The notes under the pieces: model-generated | Databases searched by the model: none | Seen by the model: the letters and a program-made list of their open reading frames with translations, nothing else | What the model was told of the DNA's origin: nothing | Origin: Nonomuraea soli | Lineage (GTDB): Bacteria > Actinomycetota > Actinomycetes > Streptosporangiales > Streptosporangiaceae | NCBI RefSeq assembly: GCF_013761175.1 | Contig: NZ_JACDUR010000006.1 | Coordinates: 310,001-374,000, forward strand | Direction: 5' to 3' | DNA length: 64,000 nt | Made by a program: the position numbers and the translations under genes | Shown here: positions 18,383-26,597 of the stretch, piece after piece | How positions within the stretch are numbered: the first letter of the stretch is position 1 | How the letters are laid out: the number at the start of each line of letters is the position of its first letter

Positions 18383-19232
18383 CGCGCTTCCTGAACACCC
18401 AGTACGTCCAGCCCTGGTAGAGCAGGATGAACGGCAGGATCGCCAGGCCGATCCAGGTCAGCACGCCGAGCGTGTACGGCCCCGAGGCCGCCTCCTCCAG
18501 CGTCAGTCCGGGCAGCGGCGCCGTACGCAGGCCGGCGAAGACCGCGACCGACACCAGGACGATCGCCCCGGCGGTGGCGGTGAAGGCCCAGCCCTCGCGG
18601 CGCTGCCAGATCAGCACCAGCGCGCCCATCAGGGCGACCAGGGCGGCGATCGCGACCGGGCCGAGCGCGGGCAGCGCCAGGGCCGCCAGCGGCACCGCCA
18701 CCAACCCGGTCACCAGAGCCGCGACCCGTGCGCGCCGCCGTACCGCGCCGTCGGTCTTGAGCGCCAGGAAGATCGCACCGTGCAGGGCGCTGGCGGCCAG
18801 CGAGAACAATCCGCCCAGCACCGGGCCGTAGCCGAGCACCTGGGCGAAGACGGCGCCCCAGACGAACGCGGGCAGCGCGCTGCCGACCACGATGCCCAGG
18901 TCCGCCCAGCGGGTGTTGGCGACCTTGCCGCGCCACTCCAGGCCCACCCCGCGCACGATCAGCCCGGTCAGCACCAGGACGAGCGGGATGTAGAACGACG
19001 ACAGCAGTCCCGCGTACCAGGCGGGGAAGGCGGCGAACGTGGCGCCCACCGCGCTGATCAGCCAGACCTCGTTGCCGTCCCACACCGGTCCGATGGTCTG
19101 CAGCGCCTGCTTGTGCTCGTCCTCGTCACCGCTGACGAAGGGGGCGAGCAGGCCGACGCCGAAGTCGAATCCCTCCAGGACGAAGTAGCCGGTCCACAGG
19201 AAGGCGATGACGACGAACCACAATTCGATCAT
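18366..19232 (-). CDS. cydB: Cytochrome bd oxidase subunit II
   Basis: The 288-residue membrane protein begins with the diagnostic MIELWFVVIAFLWTGYFVLEGFDFGVG, which retains the conserved Gly-Phe-Asp-Phe-Gly element, followed by a GPVWDGNEVWL motif. It ends with FILLYQGWTYWVFRKRV. It is shorter than the roughly 330-380 residues usual for CydB but both termini are intact, so I do not call it truncated. It follows cydA after two bases. No cydDC exporter genes are in the window. Confidence 0.93.
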   Translation of the reverse strand: MIELWFVVIAFLWTGYFVLEGFDFGVGLLAPFVSGDEDEHKQALQTIGPVWDGNEVWLISAVGATFAAFPAWYAGLLSSFYIPLVLVLTGLIVRGVGLEWRGKVANTRWADLGIVVGSALPAFVWGAVFAQVLGYGPVLGGLFSLAASALHGAIFLALKTDGAVRRRARVAALVTGLVAVPLAALALPALGPVAIAALVALMGALVLIWQRREGWAFTATAGAIVLVSVAVFAGLRTAPLPGLTLEEAASGPYTLGVLTWIGLAILPFILLYQGWTYWVFRKRVSLAH

Positions 19233-19234
19233 GA

Positions 19235-20575
19235 TCAGTATCCCATCAGGACGGGTTCGCGCTGCTCTTCGATCTGCGCGCTCTTGTCGGGGCCGCGCTT
19301 GACGTGCCGGACCAGCAGGACCGCCTCGGCGATCGTGAGCGCGCCGTACAGGACGGTGAAGATCGCCAGGCTCGTCGCCACCTGGCCGGTGGTGACGCCG
19401 GGCGAGACGCTCGCGGCGGTCAGCAGCTCACCCATGACGGTCCAGGGCTGGCGGCCGATCTCGCTGAGCAGCCAGCCGAAGATGACCGCGAGCCACGGCA
19501 GCGGCAGGGCCAGCAGGAGCATCCGGTTGAACCACGGCGGCGGCTGCCTGCGCCTGCGGGTCAGGAGCAGGCCGAGTGCGGCCAGGCCCACCGTCGCCAT
19601 GCCGAAGCCCTGCATGAGGCGGAACGACCAGAAGACGACCGGGATGTTGGGCGTGTAGTCCTCGGGCCCGAACTTCGCCTCGAACTCCCGCTGCAGGTCC
19701 TCGGTGCCCTTGACCGTCGCGTCGGGGTCGTGGGCGGCCAGCAGGCTCAGCAGCTTGGGCACCTCCACGCCGGGCACGATCGTGAACGGCGCGCCGTCGA
19801 CGGTCTCGGTGAGCCCTTCCGCCGCGGCCAGCTTCATCGGCTGCTGGGTGTGGAGCAGCTGCGCCGACATGTCGCCGGTGCCCGCGACCACCGCCCCCGC
19901 GATGGCGGTCATCACCAGCGCGCCGCGCATCGCGCTGCGCCACTCGCCCTCGGTCTTCTTGATCAGGTGGTAGCCGCAGATCGCGAGCACGAAGCCGCCC
20001 GCCACGATGAACGAGGCCGCGACCACGTGCGGCACCTGGGCCAGCGCGGTGTCGTTGGTGAGCACCGCCCAGATGTCGGTCATCCTGGCCTTGCCGTCGA
20101 CCACCTCGTAGCCCACCGGGTGCTTCATCCAGGCGTTGGCCGCGAGGATGAAGTAGGCCGACAGGTTCGAGCCGATCACCGCGATCCAGATCGTGGCCAG
20201 GTGCACCCGCTTGGGCAGCCGGTCCCAGCCGAAGATCCACAGGCCGATGAAGGTCGACTCCAGGAAGAAGGCGAGCAACGCCTCCAGGGCCAGGGGCGCG
20301 CCGAACACGTCGCCGACGAAGATCGAGTATTCGCTCCAGTTCATCCCGAACTGGAACTCCTGCACGATGCCGGTCACCACGCCCATCGCGAAGTTGATCA
20401 GGAAGAGCTTCCCGAAGAACTTCGTCAGCTTGAGGTAGTGCTCCTTGCCCGTGCGGTGCCAGGCGGTCTGCAGCCCGGCCACGAAAACGCCGAGACCGAT
20501 GGTCAGCGGCACGAACAGAAAGTGGTACACGGTGGTGATGCCGAACTGCCACCGCGCAAGATCCAACGCGTCCAT
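19235..20575 (-). CDS. cydA: Cytochrome bd oxidase subunit I
   Basis: The 446-residue quinol oxidase subunit has the b595/d ligand His18 in VYHFLFVPLTIGLG, the EFQFGMNWSEYS segment, His in LAQVPHVVAASF and the GRQPWTVMGELLT quinol-loop end. The Q loop is short, as expected for a Gram-positive bd oxidase. The encoded enzyme reduces O2 to water with high affinity without pumping protons. It is the first gene of cydAB, and its promoter region contains an extended dyad that probably binds a regulator. Confidence 0.96.
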   Translation of the reverse strand: MDALDLARWQFGITTVYHFLFVPLTIGLGVFVAGLQTAWHRTGKEHYLKLTKFFGKLFLINFAMGVVTGIVQEFQFGMNWSEYSIFVGDVFGAPLALEALLAFFLESTFIGLWIFGWDRLPKRVHLATIWIAVIGSNLSAYFILAANAWMKHPVGYEVVDGKARMTDIWAVLTNDTALAQVPHVVAASFIVAGGFVLAICGYHLIKKTEGEWRSAMRGALVMTAIAGAVVAGTGDMSAQLLHTQQPMKLAAAEGLTETVDGAPFTIVPGVEVPKLLSLLAAHDPDATVKGTEDLQREFEAKFGPEDYTPNIPVVFWSFRLMQGFGMATVGLAALGLLLTRRRRQPPPWFNRMLLLALPLPWLAVIFGWLLSEIGRQPWTVMGELLTAASVSPGVTTGQVATSLAIFTVLYGALTIAEAVLLVRHVKRGPDKSAQIEEQREPVLMGY

Positions 20576-20596
20576 TTTCCCCTCACGGGCTCTGGA

Positions 20597-20648
20597 GCTC
20601 TACAAGCTGTAGTTCATCTATCCCCAGTAGTACTACGACTTGTAGAGC
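20597..20648. promoter_or_regulatory. Dyad-rich operator/promoter of cydAB
   Basis: Two CTAC-N5-GTAG elements, at 20600-20612 and 20633-20645, are centred 33 bp apart, about three helical turns. They lie within a perfect 10-bp inverted repeat, GCTCTACAAG 20597-20606 with CTTGTAGAGC 20639-20648. Between them is the palindrome GTAGTACTAC (20627-20636). On the minus strand a GGATAGATG -10-like sequence lies between the arms, 22 bp upstream of the cydA ATG. The CTAC/GTAG half-sites resemble those of BlaI/MecI-type repressors, not the TGTGA-type Rex operator known for many actinobacterial cyd operons. Confidence 0.6.
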
Positions 20649-20732
20649 AATGCGATGGAGGGGAACTGCGATCTTCCTCACATGCGCCCCCGCCGAGGGT
20701 TCCACTGTCTCCCGCAGGCCCTCGCGGGCGCG

Positions 20733-21281
20733 TCACCCGGCGGGCTGAACCCCGATCCGCCGCTCGGCGGACAATCGCAGGAACCACAGCGGCATCGACA
20801 ACCAGGCGAGCAGCCCGGGCACGGCCACGACGACGTTGGCGGCCGGATGCACGGGCACCAGGAAGCTCGTGACCAGGACGGCGACCACGGAGAAGATCAC
20901 CAGCACGCCGCACGCCACCGCCCACCGGCGCGTCACCCGGCTCAGCCCCGGCGAGCGACGGCCCACGCCGATCAGCCAGGCGTGCACCAGGAGGTAGCCG
21001 GCGACCACGGAAAGGAACAGCACCGGCCACCACCACGCCGCCGGGAAAGCGCTCAACGCGGGCCTGGCCAGGGTGACGACGACCAGGCCGATCACGCCCA
21101 GGACGCGCACCACCCCGCCGGGCGGCAGCCGTACGGCCAGCGGGATCACGCACGCCGCCGACAGGCCCCCCGTGATCTCGGCGGCGACGCCGACGGCGGG
21201 GGAGCGGGCGGCGTAGGCGATGAGGAAGAGCATGCTCGAGACGGTGCCGACGATGCCTGCTGCCAGAGCCCAGCGCCTCAT
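20733..21281 (-). CDS. Hypothetical integral membrane protein
   Basis: The 182-residue protein has about five or six hydrophobic helices separated by short loops (starts MRRWALAAGIVGTVSSMLFLIAYAAR and ends in a helix with LLAWLSMPLWFLRL). The first hydrophobic stretch behaves as an uncleaved signal anchor. I recognise no catalytic motif or family. It is separated from the deacetylase-type gene upstream by only 16 bp on the same strand, so the two may be co-transcribed. Confidence 0.7.
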   Translation of the reverse strand: MRRWALAAGIVGTVSSMLFLIAYAARSPAVGVAAEITGGLSAACVIPLAVRLPPGGVVRVLGVIGLVVVTLARPALSAFPAAWWWPVLFLSVVAGYLLVHAWLIGVGRRSPGLSRVTRRWAVACGVLVIFSVVAVLVTSFLVPVHPAANVVVAVPGLLAWLSMPLWFLRLSAERRIGVQPAG

Positions 21282-21297
21282 ACGGGCAATCTAGGCG

Positions 21298-22119
21298 CTA
21301 CTTCACGCCGGCGGCCCTCAGATATGCCTGAAGGTTGCCGAGTTCGAAACCCCGGCGCTTGATCTTCTTCACCAGGATCCGGAAGTCACGGTCGAGATTG
21401 GGCCGGAAGTGCAGCAGCAGGATGTCGCCTGGGCGCAGCCGCTTGTCGGGCACCTGGTAGGCGATCTTCCCTCCGGGCTGCACCGTCGCCGTCCACAGCA
21501 GCAGCGCCTTCATGCCGCAGGCACGCATCGCGTCGAGCGTCGCCTGGTTGTAGTTGCCGAACGGCGGGCGGAACAGGACCGGCCTGACGCCGATCTCCTT
21601 CTTGATCACCTTGGAGGCGCCGCAGAGCTCCTGCCGCTGCGCCTGCGGGCCGAGCAGGCGCAGATTGGGATGCGTCAGCGTGTGGTTCTCGATCGAGACG
21701 CCCGCATCACGCAACTCCCTGAAATACCCCCACTTGCCGGCCCCCACAAACTTCGCCGTGCCCCCCGACTGATCCGGCGTGCCCTCCGCCTCCACCGCCT
21801 GACGCGTCGCGAACACCGTGATCGGGATCCCCTGCTCCCGCACCTGCCGGACGAAACCCGGATCCTGCTCCCACCCGTCATCGATCGTCAGAAACACGAC
21901 CTTGCGCTTCGTCGGCACGGAACTGATCACCTCGGACGTGATCCTGCCGACCTCGCCCGCCCGCGGCACCGCCCCCGCAGGACCCGCCGCCCGCGTCGGC
22001 GCGCCGCCCTCCGGCGTCGCCTCGACCGTCGAACCACCCTGCGTGCCCTGCGCCACCGACTGAGCACACCCCGTCAGCACCACCAGCGCACCGCACGCCG
22101 CCACCCGCCCCCAGAACAT
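21298..22119 (-). CDS. Polysaccharide deacetylase (NodB fold) lipoprotein
   Basis: The 273-residue exported hydrolase has a lipobox LTGC near residue 18, a Thr/Gly-rich linker and a NodB homology domain. FLTIDDGW supplies the metal and catalytic aspartates, NHTLTHPNL the two zinc histidines, and RPPFGNYN the conserved arginine-bearing motif. LLLHFRPNLDRD gives the terminal catalytic His. I start it at the ATG at 22119, which places the signal peptide correctly; the frame is open ten codons further upstream. Likely substrates are peptidoglycan or other N-acetylated surface polysaccharides. Confidence 0.87.
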   Translation of the reverse strand: MFWGRVAACGALVVLTGCAQSVAQGTQGGSTVEATPEGGAPTRAAGPAGAVPRAGEVGRITSEVISSVPTKRKVVFLTIDDGWEQDPGFVRQVREQGIPITVFATRQAVEAEGTPDQSGGTAKFVGAGKWGYFRELRDAGVSIENHTLTHPNLRLLGPQAQRQELCGASKVIKKEIGVRPVLFRPPFGNYNQATLDAMRACGMKALLLWTATVQPGGKIAYQVPDKRLRPGDILLLHFRPNLDRDFRILVKKIKRRGFELGNLQAYLRAAGVK

Positions 22120-22193
22120 GGTCTTGGAGTCTAAAGGCCTATGGCACATGTTGCCGTTCAGCGACGCGGGCGGCGAACCCTAGAGTGTGCTGG

Positions 22194-22877
22194 GTGAAGG
22201 TCGCAGGCAGTGCCGTGATCGGCGCCGACAGAGAACGAGTGTGGGCCGCGCTCCAGGACCCGGCGGTCCTCGTGCGCACCATCCCCGGGTGCGAGCGCCT
22301 GGAGGAGATCGGGCCCGACACCTACCGCATGACCGTCAGCGCCGGAGTCGCCACCATCAAAGGCGTGTACGACGGGGAAGTGGCGCTGTCGTCGCCGCTG
22401 CCGCCGGACAGCTTCGTCCTCAAGGCGCGGGGCGCCGGCGCGCCCGGGACCGTGGAGGCGACGGTAGCCGTACGGCTGAGCGACGCCGACGGGGGGACCC
22501 GGGTGGACTACGACGCCGAGGCCGTCGTCGGCGGGGTCATCGGCGGGGTGGGGCAGCGCATGCTGGGGGCCGTCGCCAAACGGACCGCGGGGGACTTCTT
22601 CGCGGCGGTGGAGGCGGTGCTGCTCGCACCGGAGGGCGGTCCTCTCTCGGCTGCTGCCCCGGCTGACGCTGACACCACCGCGCTCACACCCACCGGGGCG
22701 CCTTCCGTCGCGTCCACCGGGGCGGCATCGCCTCCCACCGTCTTCCACCGCCCCGCCGCGACGCCCACGGCCTCGCCTTCGCCCAACGCCCTTCTTGCCG
22801 CCTTCGGCCTCGGCGCCCTCACCGCCCTCGCCGGCGTCGCCGTCGGCTGGCTCCTCGGCCGCCGCCGCCCCCACTGA
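22194..22877 (+). CDS. CoxG-like SRPBCC protein with C-terminal membrane anchor
   Basis: The 227-residue protein starts KVAGSAVIGADRERVWAALQDPAVLVRTIPGCERLE, the typical opening of the CO-dehydrogenase subunit G family (START/SRPBCC fold), and contains VATIKGVYDGEVAL and a GGVIGGVGQRML helix. After an Ala/Pro/Thr-rich linker, one transmembrane helix ends in a GRRRPH tail, which would tether the domain to the inner face of the membrane. I use GTG 22194; GTG 22185 is also in frame. CoxG helps anchor or assemble molybdenum hydroxylases. The coxMSL-type genes lie 11 kb upstream, so a functional link is possible but unproven. Confidence 0.82.
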   Translation: MKVAGSAVIGADRERVWAALQDPAVLVRTIPGCERLEEIGPDTYRMTVSAGVATIKGVYDGEVALSSPLPPDSFVLKARGAGAPGTVEATVAVRLSDADGGTRVDYDAEAVVGGVIGGVGQRMLGAVAKRTAGDFFAAVEAVLLAPEGGPLSAAAPADADTTALTPTGAPSVASTGAASPPTVFHRPAATPTASPSPNALLAAFGLGALTALAGVAVGWLLGRRRPH

Positions 22878-23218
22878 CGGCAAGGTCCTCGCCGGGGCCG
22901 CCTACGGCGTTTTCATGCTCGGGCAGTGCTCAGTGTGGGGGTGCGTCTGCGGCCCACCCCCACGCCCCCGGGCGAAGGGATCTGCCCCTCGGCTCCCCGA
23001 TGGGCGCCCAAGTCCGGCGGGCCTGAAACGAGGAGGCCCCAAGTCTGGTCGGTGGTCATAGGCGATCAGGTGGTCAGAGTCGGGATGTTTCCAGCGATTC
23101 TTGCGCCGGCGCCTTCCGGAGTGCGGGCGCCGTGCGCTCGAGATCGAGCTGGCGGACCGGCTTCTGGGCGTACATGGGCGGGGCTCAGTCAGCGTGGACA
23201 TCGCGTTGCACCCGCTGG
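22878..23218. other. Intergenic region without a supported gene
   Basis: This 341-bp stretch between the CoxG-like and TetR-type genes has no convincing reading frame on either strand. It contains a small hairpin (GGGCCT 23019-23024 with AGGCCC 23034-23039) that could act as a weak terminator, and a local direct repeat CCCAAGTC. Base composition is somewhat less GC-biased towards its right half than in the flanking genes. It could be remnant DNA, but nothing is recognisable. Confidence 0.5.
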
Positions 23219-23869
23219 TCAGGCCCTGCTGAAGGTGAGTGCACCGGGCAGGACCGCGAAGACCGACCGCAGTTCGGCCGCGAGAGCCGCGTGGGTGGGT
23301 GTGCCGGGTTTGGCGGTCCAGGCTCGCAGCGCGGCGTGGAATGACGCGACCAGCAGGTCCAGTGCCAGCCTCGGCCGTGGGTCTGCCGGGTCCAGGCTCA
23401 GCCTGCGCTGCAAGGTCGCCTCGATGGCGGCGCTGGTGCGGTCGCAGTACTGGAGCCCGTAGGCGGTGATCGATGGCGTGAGCTCGGCCAGTTCCCGGCT
23501 CTGCCGTACGCGGGTCACCCAGGCTCCGCTGTCGTCCATGCGTGCGAGGCTCACGAGCAGCGCCTCCTGCAACACCTCCAGGACGGGCGCGCCATCGAAG
23601 GACAGGTGCTCGACGTCGTCGCGCAAGCCGTCCCACAGCGCCTCCAGCGGAGCGGAGGCGACCTGTTCCTTGCTGGCGAAATTCCGGAAGAAGGTGCGCT
23701 TGGAGACCTCGACGGCTTCGCACAACTCGTCGAGGGTCACTCCGTCGAAGCCGCGCTCGGTGAAGAGCGCGAGGGCTGTGTCGACCAGCGCCGCCCTGGT
23801 TCTGAGCTTCTTCCGTTCTCGCAGCGAGAGCGTTTCCGGCGCGGACGCGGGGGAGATGTCGGCGGTCAT
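23219..23869 (-). CDS. TetR-family transcriptional regulator
   Basis: The 216-residue regulator has an N-terminal TetR helix-turn-helix: REKKLRTRAALVDTALALFTERGFDGVTLDELCEAVEVSKRTFFRNFASKEQV-like arrangement at about residues 18-70, followed by an all-helical ligand domain. I start at the ATG at 23869; the frame is open eight codons further. It is divergent from an alcohol-dehydrogenase-like gene across 89 bp, the usual arrangement for a TetR repressor and its target. Confidence 0.92.
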   Translation of the reverse strand: MTADISPASAPETLSLRERKKLRTRAALVDTALALFTERGFDGVTLDELCEAVEVSKRTFFRNFASKEQVASAPLEALWDGLRDDVEHLSFDGAPVLEVLQEALLVSLARMDDSGAWVTRVRQSRELAELTPSITAYGLQYCDRTSAAIEATLQRRLSLDPADPRPRLALDLLVASFHAALRAWTAKPGTPTHAALAAELRSVFAVLPGALTFSRA

Positions 23870-23958
23870 CCTCCAAGTGTAACGGGTACGCAAACGCTCC
23901 TCATAGGCTTATGCTCCTCAGTAGCACTTTGTGTGGAATGTCTGAGGAGAGGATCGCC

Positions 23959-24888
23959 ATGCGCGCCCTGATCGTTGATCGTTCCGTCCCCGGTGGCCTG
24001 CGGGTGGGGGAAGTGGCCGAGCCTGTGCCCGCCCCCAACCAGGCGTTGGTCCGGGTCACGGCCACCTCGCTCAACTACGGCGAGGTCAAACACGGCATCG
24101 AGACAGCCGCAGAGGGGACGGTGCTCGGATGGGACGCCGCCGGAGTCGTCGTCCAGGCGGCGGCGGACGGGTCAGGGCCCGCCGTGGGGACCCCCGTCGT
24201 GACCCTCGAGGAGAGCGGCGGCTGGGCCGAGGTCCGAGCTGTGCGTACCGACTGGATCGGCGTGGCGCCCGAGCACGCGGAGCCGGGCGCGATCAGCACC
24301 ATCCCGGTCGCGGCCGGCACCGCGCTGCGCGCGCTCCACCGGATCGGGCCCATCTTGGGACGCAGGATCCTCGTGACCGGCGCCACCGGAGGCGTCGGCC
24401 GCTACGCCGTCCAACTCGCCCGGCTCGGCGGCGCACAGGTGGTCGCCTCCACCGGCGACCCCGCTCAGCATGGCGAGGCGTTGCGCGCTCTGGGCGCCCA
24501 CGAGGTCGTCACTGGTCCCGCGCAAGCCGGCGGCGGGTTCGATGGCGTGCTCGACATGGTGGGCGGCCCGCAACTGGTGGAAGCCTTCGATCAGCTCGGT
24601 CAGGGAGGCACCCTGGTGGCGGTCGGGCACTCCTCGGGTGACGGCGAGAGCTTTCCCTACGGCGCCCTGTTCAGTGGACCAGGACGTGACGATCGCTCGA
24701 TCGTCACGTTCATGCTGTTGTTCTGCGACGGACTGGACAGGGACCTGGCCTGGCTGGCCCAGCAGGTCGCGGACGCGGTGCTGAGCCCCGAGATCACGTG
24801 GCGCGGCACCTGGAACGACGCGACCGAGGCGGTGAGCGCCCTCACGGAACGCCGTCTGCACGGCAAGGCGGTGCTCGACCTCACCTGA
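23959..24888 (+). CDS. Zinc-independent medium-chain dehydrogenase/reductase (quinone-oxidoreductase-like)
   Basis: The 309-residue MDR-family protein has an N-terminal GroES-like domain and a Rossmann nucleotide site, ILVTGATGGVGRYAVQLARLGG at about residues 137-158. The catalytic and structural zinc cysteines of alcohol dehydrogenases are absent, as in quinone oxidoreductases and enoyl reductases. A GAGGAGAGG ribosome-binding site precedes ATG 23959. It is presumably repressed by the divergent TetR-type regulator and may act in detoxification or redox metabolism of an unknown enone or quinone. Confidence 0.88.
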   Translation: MRALIVDRSVPGGLRVGEVAEPVPAPNQALVRVTATSLNYGEVKHGIETAAEGTVLGWDAAGVVVQAAADGSGPAVGTPVVTLEESGGWAEVRAVRTDWIGVAPEHAEPGAISTIPVAAGTALRALHRIGPILGRRILVTGATGGVGRYAVQLARLGGAQVVASTGDPAQHGEALRALGAHEVVTGPAQAGGGFDGVLDMVGGPQLVEAFDQLGQGGTLVAVGHSSGDGESFPYGALFSGPGRDDRSIVTFMLLFCDGLDRDLAWLAQQVADAVLSPEITWRGTWNDATEAVSALTERRLHGKAVLDLT

Positions 24889-24981
24889 CGGTCCCCTCCC
24901 CAGGAGGCCGGCTCCAGCCGTAGATCGTGGACAGGGTGCCCTACAGGTGGAGCCCATCCGCCAGGGGCTGCCCACTGGCCG

Positions 24982-25485
24982 TCAGTAGCTGGGCACCCAT
25001 GAGCCTTCCCGCTGCTCGACGGCGGCGGGAACCAGCCCGTAGGGGTCGGGGTGGACCTTGCGGACGAAGTCCATGAGTTCGACCCTGTGCGGCCGCAACC
25101 GGATCAGCACAAAGTCGTTCCCCGCCGGGCCGTCCGGAAAGAATGCCTCCAACCCGTCCTGCCACCGGGCTACCCGTTCATCCTTGTCACGGACCAGTTC
25201 GGCGTCCGCTTGCAAGCACACATAGGCGAAGGCAGCCCTGTCTTCGACCGCATAGGTCACCATCCGATGACGTGAGATCTCGGCCGCCTTGCGAGATGCC
25301 GGACTGGTCCCGATCCACACGGTCCCGTCGGCGTCAACACCGACATGCTGGACGAGCCGACTATGCGGCTGCCCGTCGTTCACCGTGGTCAAGAAGCCAT
25401 AGGGGTTGGCTCGCAACAGCGTCAGCGCCGCATCGAACAACTCGCCAGACATCGGTTTCCACTTCCCGTCATCTCCGATGATCAC
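24982..25485 (-). CDS. Pyridoxamine-5'-phosphate-oxidase-like FMN-binding protein
   Basis: The 167-residue protein has the split-barrel flavin fold: ANPYGFLTTVNDGQPHSRLVQHVGVDADGTVWIGTSPASRKAAEI is the classical first half of general-stress/PNPOx-like proteins. The central strand VTYAVEDRAAFAYVCLQADAEL and DFVLIRLRPHRVELMDF complete it. It probably binds FMN or F420 and reduces an unknown substrate. ATG 25485 is used; ATG 25452 (residue 12) is an equally reasonable start. It stands alone. Confidence 0.85.
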   Translation of the reverse strand: MIIGDDGKWKPMSGELFDAALTLLRANPYGFLTTVNDGQPHSRLVQHVGVDADGTVWIGTSPASRKAAEISRHRMVTYAVEDRAAFAYVCLQADAELVRDKDERVARWQDGLEAFFPDGPAGNDFVLIRLRPHRVELMDFVRKVHPDPYGLVPAAVEQREGSWVPSY

Positions 25486-25679
25486 TACTGTCCAGATCCT
25501 AGTTCGCGGGAACCGACCTGATGGATGGGGTGGACCAGGACTCCGCTGCTGTGATCGCCTGGTCCACCCTTCCCGGCAGCCTCGTGGAAGTGTCCTGCCT
25601 GGACGCTCACCGGATCGCGCGAGCGGGTCGATCCGGAGCTCTTCACCTCAACCGCGTGATCCGAACTCCCGGACGGCTC

Positions 25680-26459
25680 CTAGCCGCGTACGTGCAGCCC
25701 GAAACCCGTGCGGCCCGCGGGCTCCAGTCCTTCCTTCAGATGGAGCGAGGGGATCTCGTAGTCGCCGAAGTTCTGCGGTCGGAAGGCGATCGGTTCAGTC
25801 GACTCCAGGGTGAGCAGGCGCTGCTCCCAGGCCTTGGCGACGTCCGGGTAGTCCTCGCTGGTCATCCGGTCGGTGCCGTACAGCACGAACGGCGGCAGAA
25901 CCTCGATGCCCGGGTAGTAGAGGATGCCGTGGTGGATCGGGAACAGCAGATCGTCGATGGGGCCGTTGATCCCGCGAGCGGCGTAGTGCGACTCCGGTCC
26001 GCCGGCGGTCACCGACAGCAGAGCCTTCCTGCCCGCGAGGGTGCCTTCGCCGAAGCGCTCGCCGTACCTGGTGTCGCTGTGCTCGCCGACGCCGTACGCG
26101 AAGTGGTAGGTGAACACCCGGTCCACCCAGCCCTTGAGGATCGCGGGCATCGTGTACCACCACAGCGGGAACTGGAAGATGATGGTGTCGGCCCACAGCA
26201 GCTTCTCCTGCTCGGCGAGGACGTCCGGGGTGAGCGTCCCGGCGTCGAAAGCCCGGCCCGAGTCCAGGGCGACCTTCAGCGGACTCGAGGCGTCGGGGCC
26301 GTAGTCCGCGGCGTCCACGACAGCCTTCCAGTTCATCGCGTACAGATCGCTCACCCGTACCTCGTGCCCGGCGGTCTCCAGGGACGACACCGCGAGATCC
26401 TTCAGCGAGCCGTTGAGCGAGTTCGGCTCAGGGTGGGCGTAGACGATCAGCGTCTTCAT
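25680..26459 (-). CDS. NAD(P)H:quinone oxidoreductase, flavodoxin fold (MdaB/NQO type)
   Basis: This 259-residue flavoprotein begins MKTLIVYAHPEPNSLNGSL, the FMN/FAD phosphate loop of the family, and has QFPLWWYTMPAILKGWVDRVFTYHFAYG, the isoalloxazine and substrate region. VTAGGPESHY follows at the expected place. It catalyses two-electron reduction of quinones. It is divergent from an XRE-type regulator with a palindrome in the shared 138-bp region, so it is probably that regulator's target. The extended C terminus after the flavodoxin core is normal for MdaB-like proteins. Confidence 0.92.
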   Translation of the reverse strand: MKTLIVYAHPEPNSLNGSLKDLAVSSLETAGHEVRVSDLYAMNWKAVVDAADYGPDASSPLKVALDSGRAFDAGTLTPDVLAEQEKLLWADTIIFQFPLWWYTMPAILKGWVDRVFTYHFAYGVGEHSDTRYGERFGEGTLAGRKALLSVTAGGPESHYAARGINGPIDDLLFPIHHGILYYPGIEVLPPFVLYGTDRMTSEDYPDVAKAWEQRLLTLESTEPIAFRPQNFGDYEIPSLHLKEGLEPAGRTGFGLHVRG

Positions 26460-26501
26460 GGGAACTCCTTCAGATCGGGTGCCTCCGATTCTGGGAGCCG
26501 C

Positions 26502-26524
26502 GGCGCCTGGAATTCAGGGGCGCC
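26502..26524. promoter_or_regulatory. Palindrome between the quinone reductase and XRE-regulator genes
   Basis: GGCGCC at 26502-26507 and GGCGCC at 26519-26524 flank a CCTGGAATTCAGG core that is itself nearly palindromic. It lies in the divergent promoter region, about 42 bp from the quinone reductase start, and is a reasonable operator for the neighbouring regulator. This is based on symmetry and position only. Confidence 0.4.
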
Positions 26525-26597
26525 TCTTCCAGTGGACGGGACTTCCTGGTAATGGCAGGACCACCTTCACGGGCACCGCCGATGCCACACTGGGTGC

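Noticed and set aside
18354..20872. Long plus-strand frames over cydAB
   Set aside because: They are antisense shadows of cydB and cydA, with low-complexity Arg/Gln/His composition and no conserved motif.
22902..23876. 324-codon minus-strand frame over the TetR region and gap
   Set aside because: It overlaps the TetR gene in another frame and its translation in the gap is Arg/Pro-rich and featureless.
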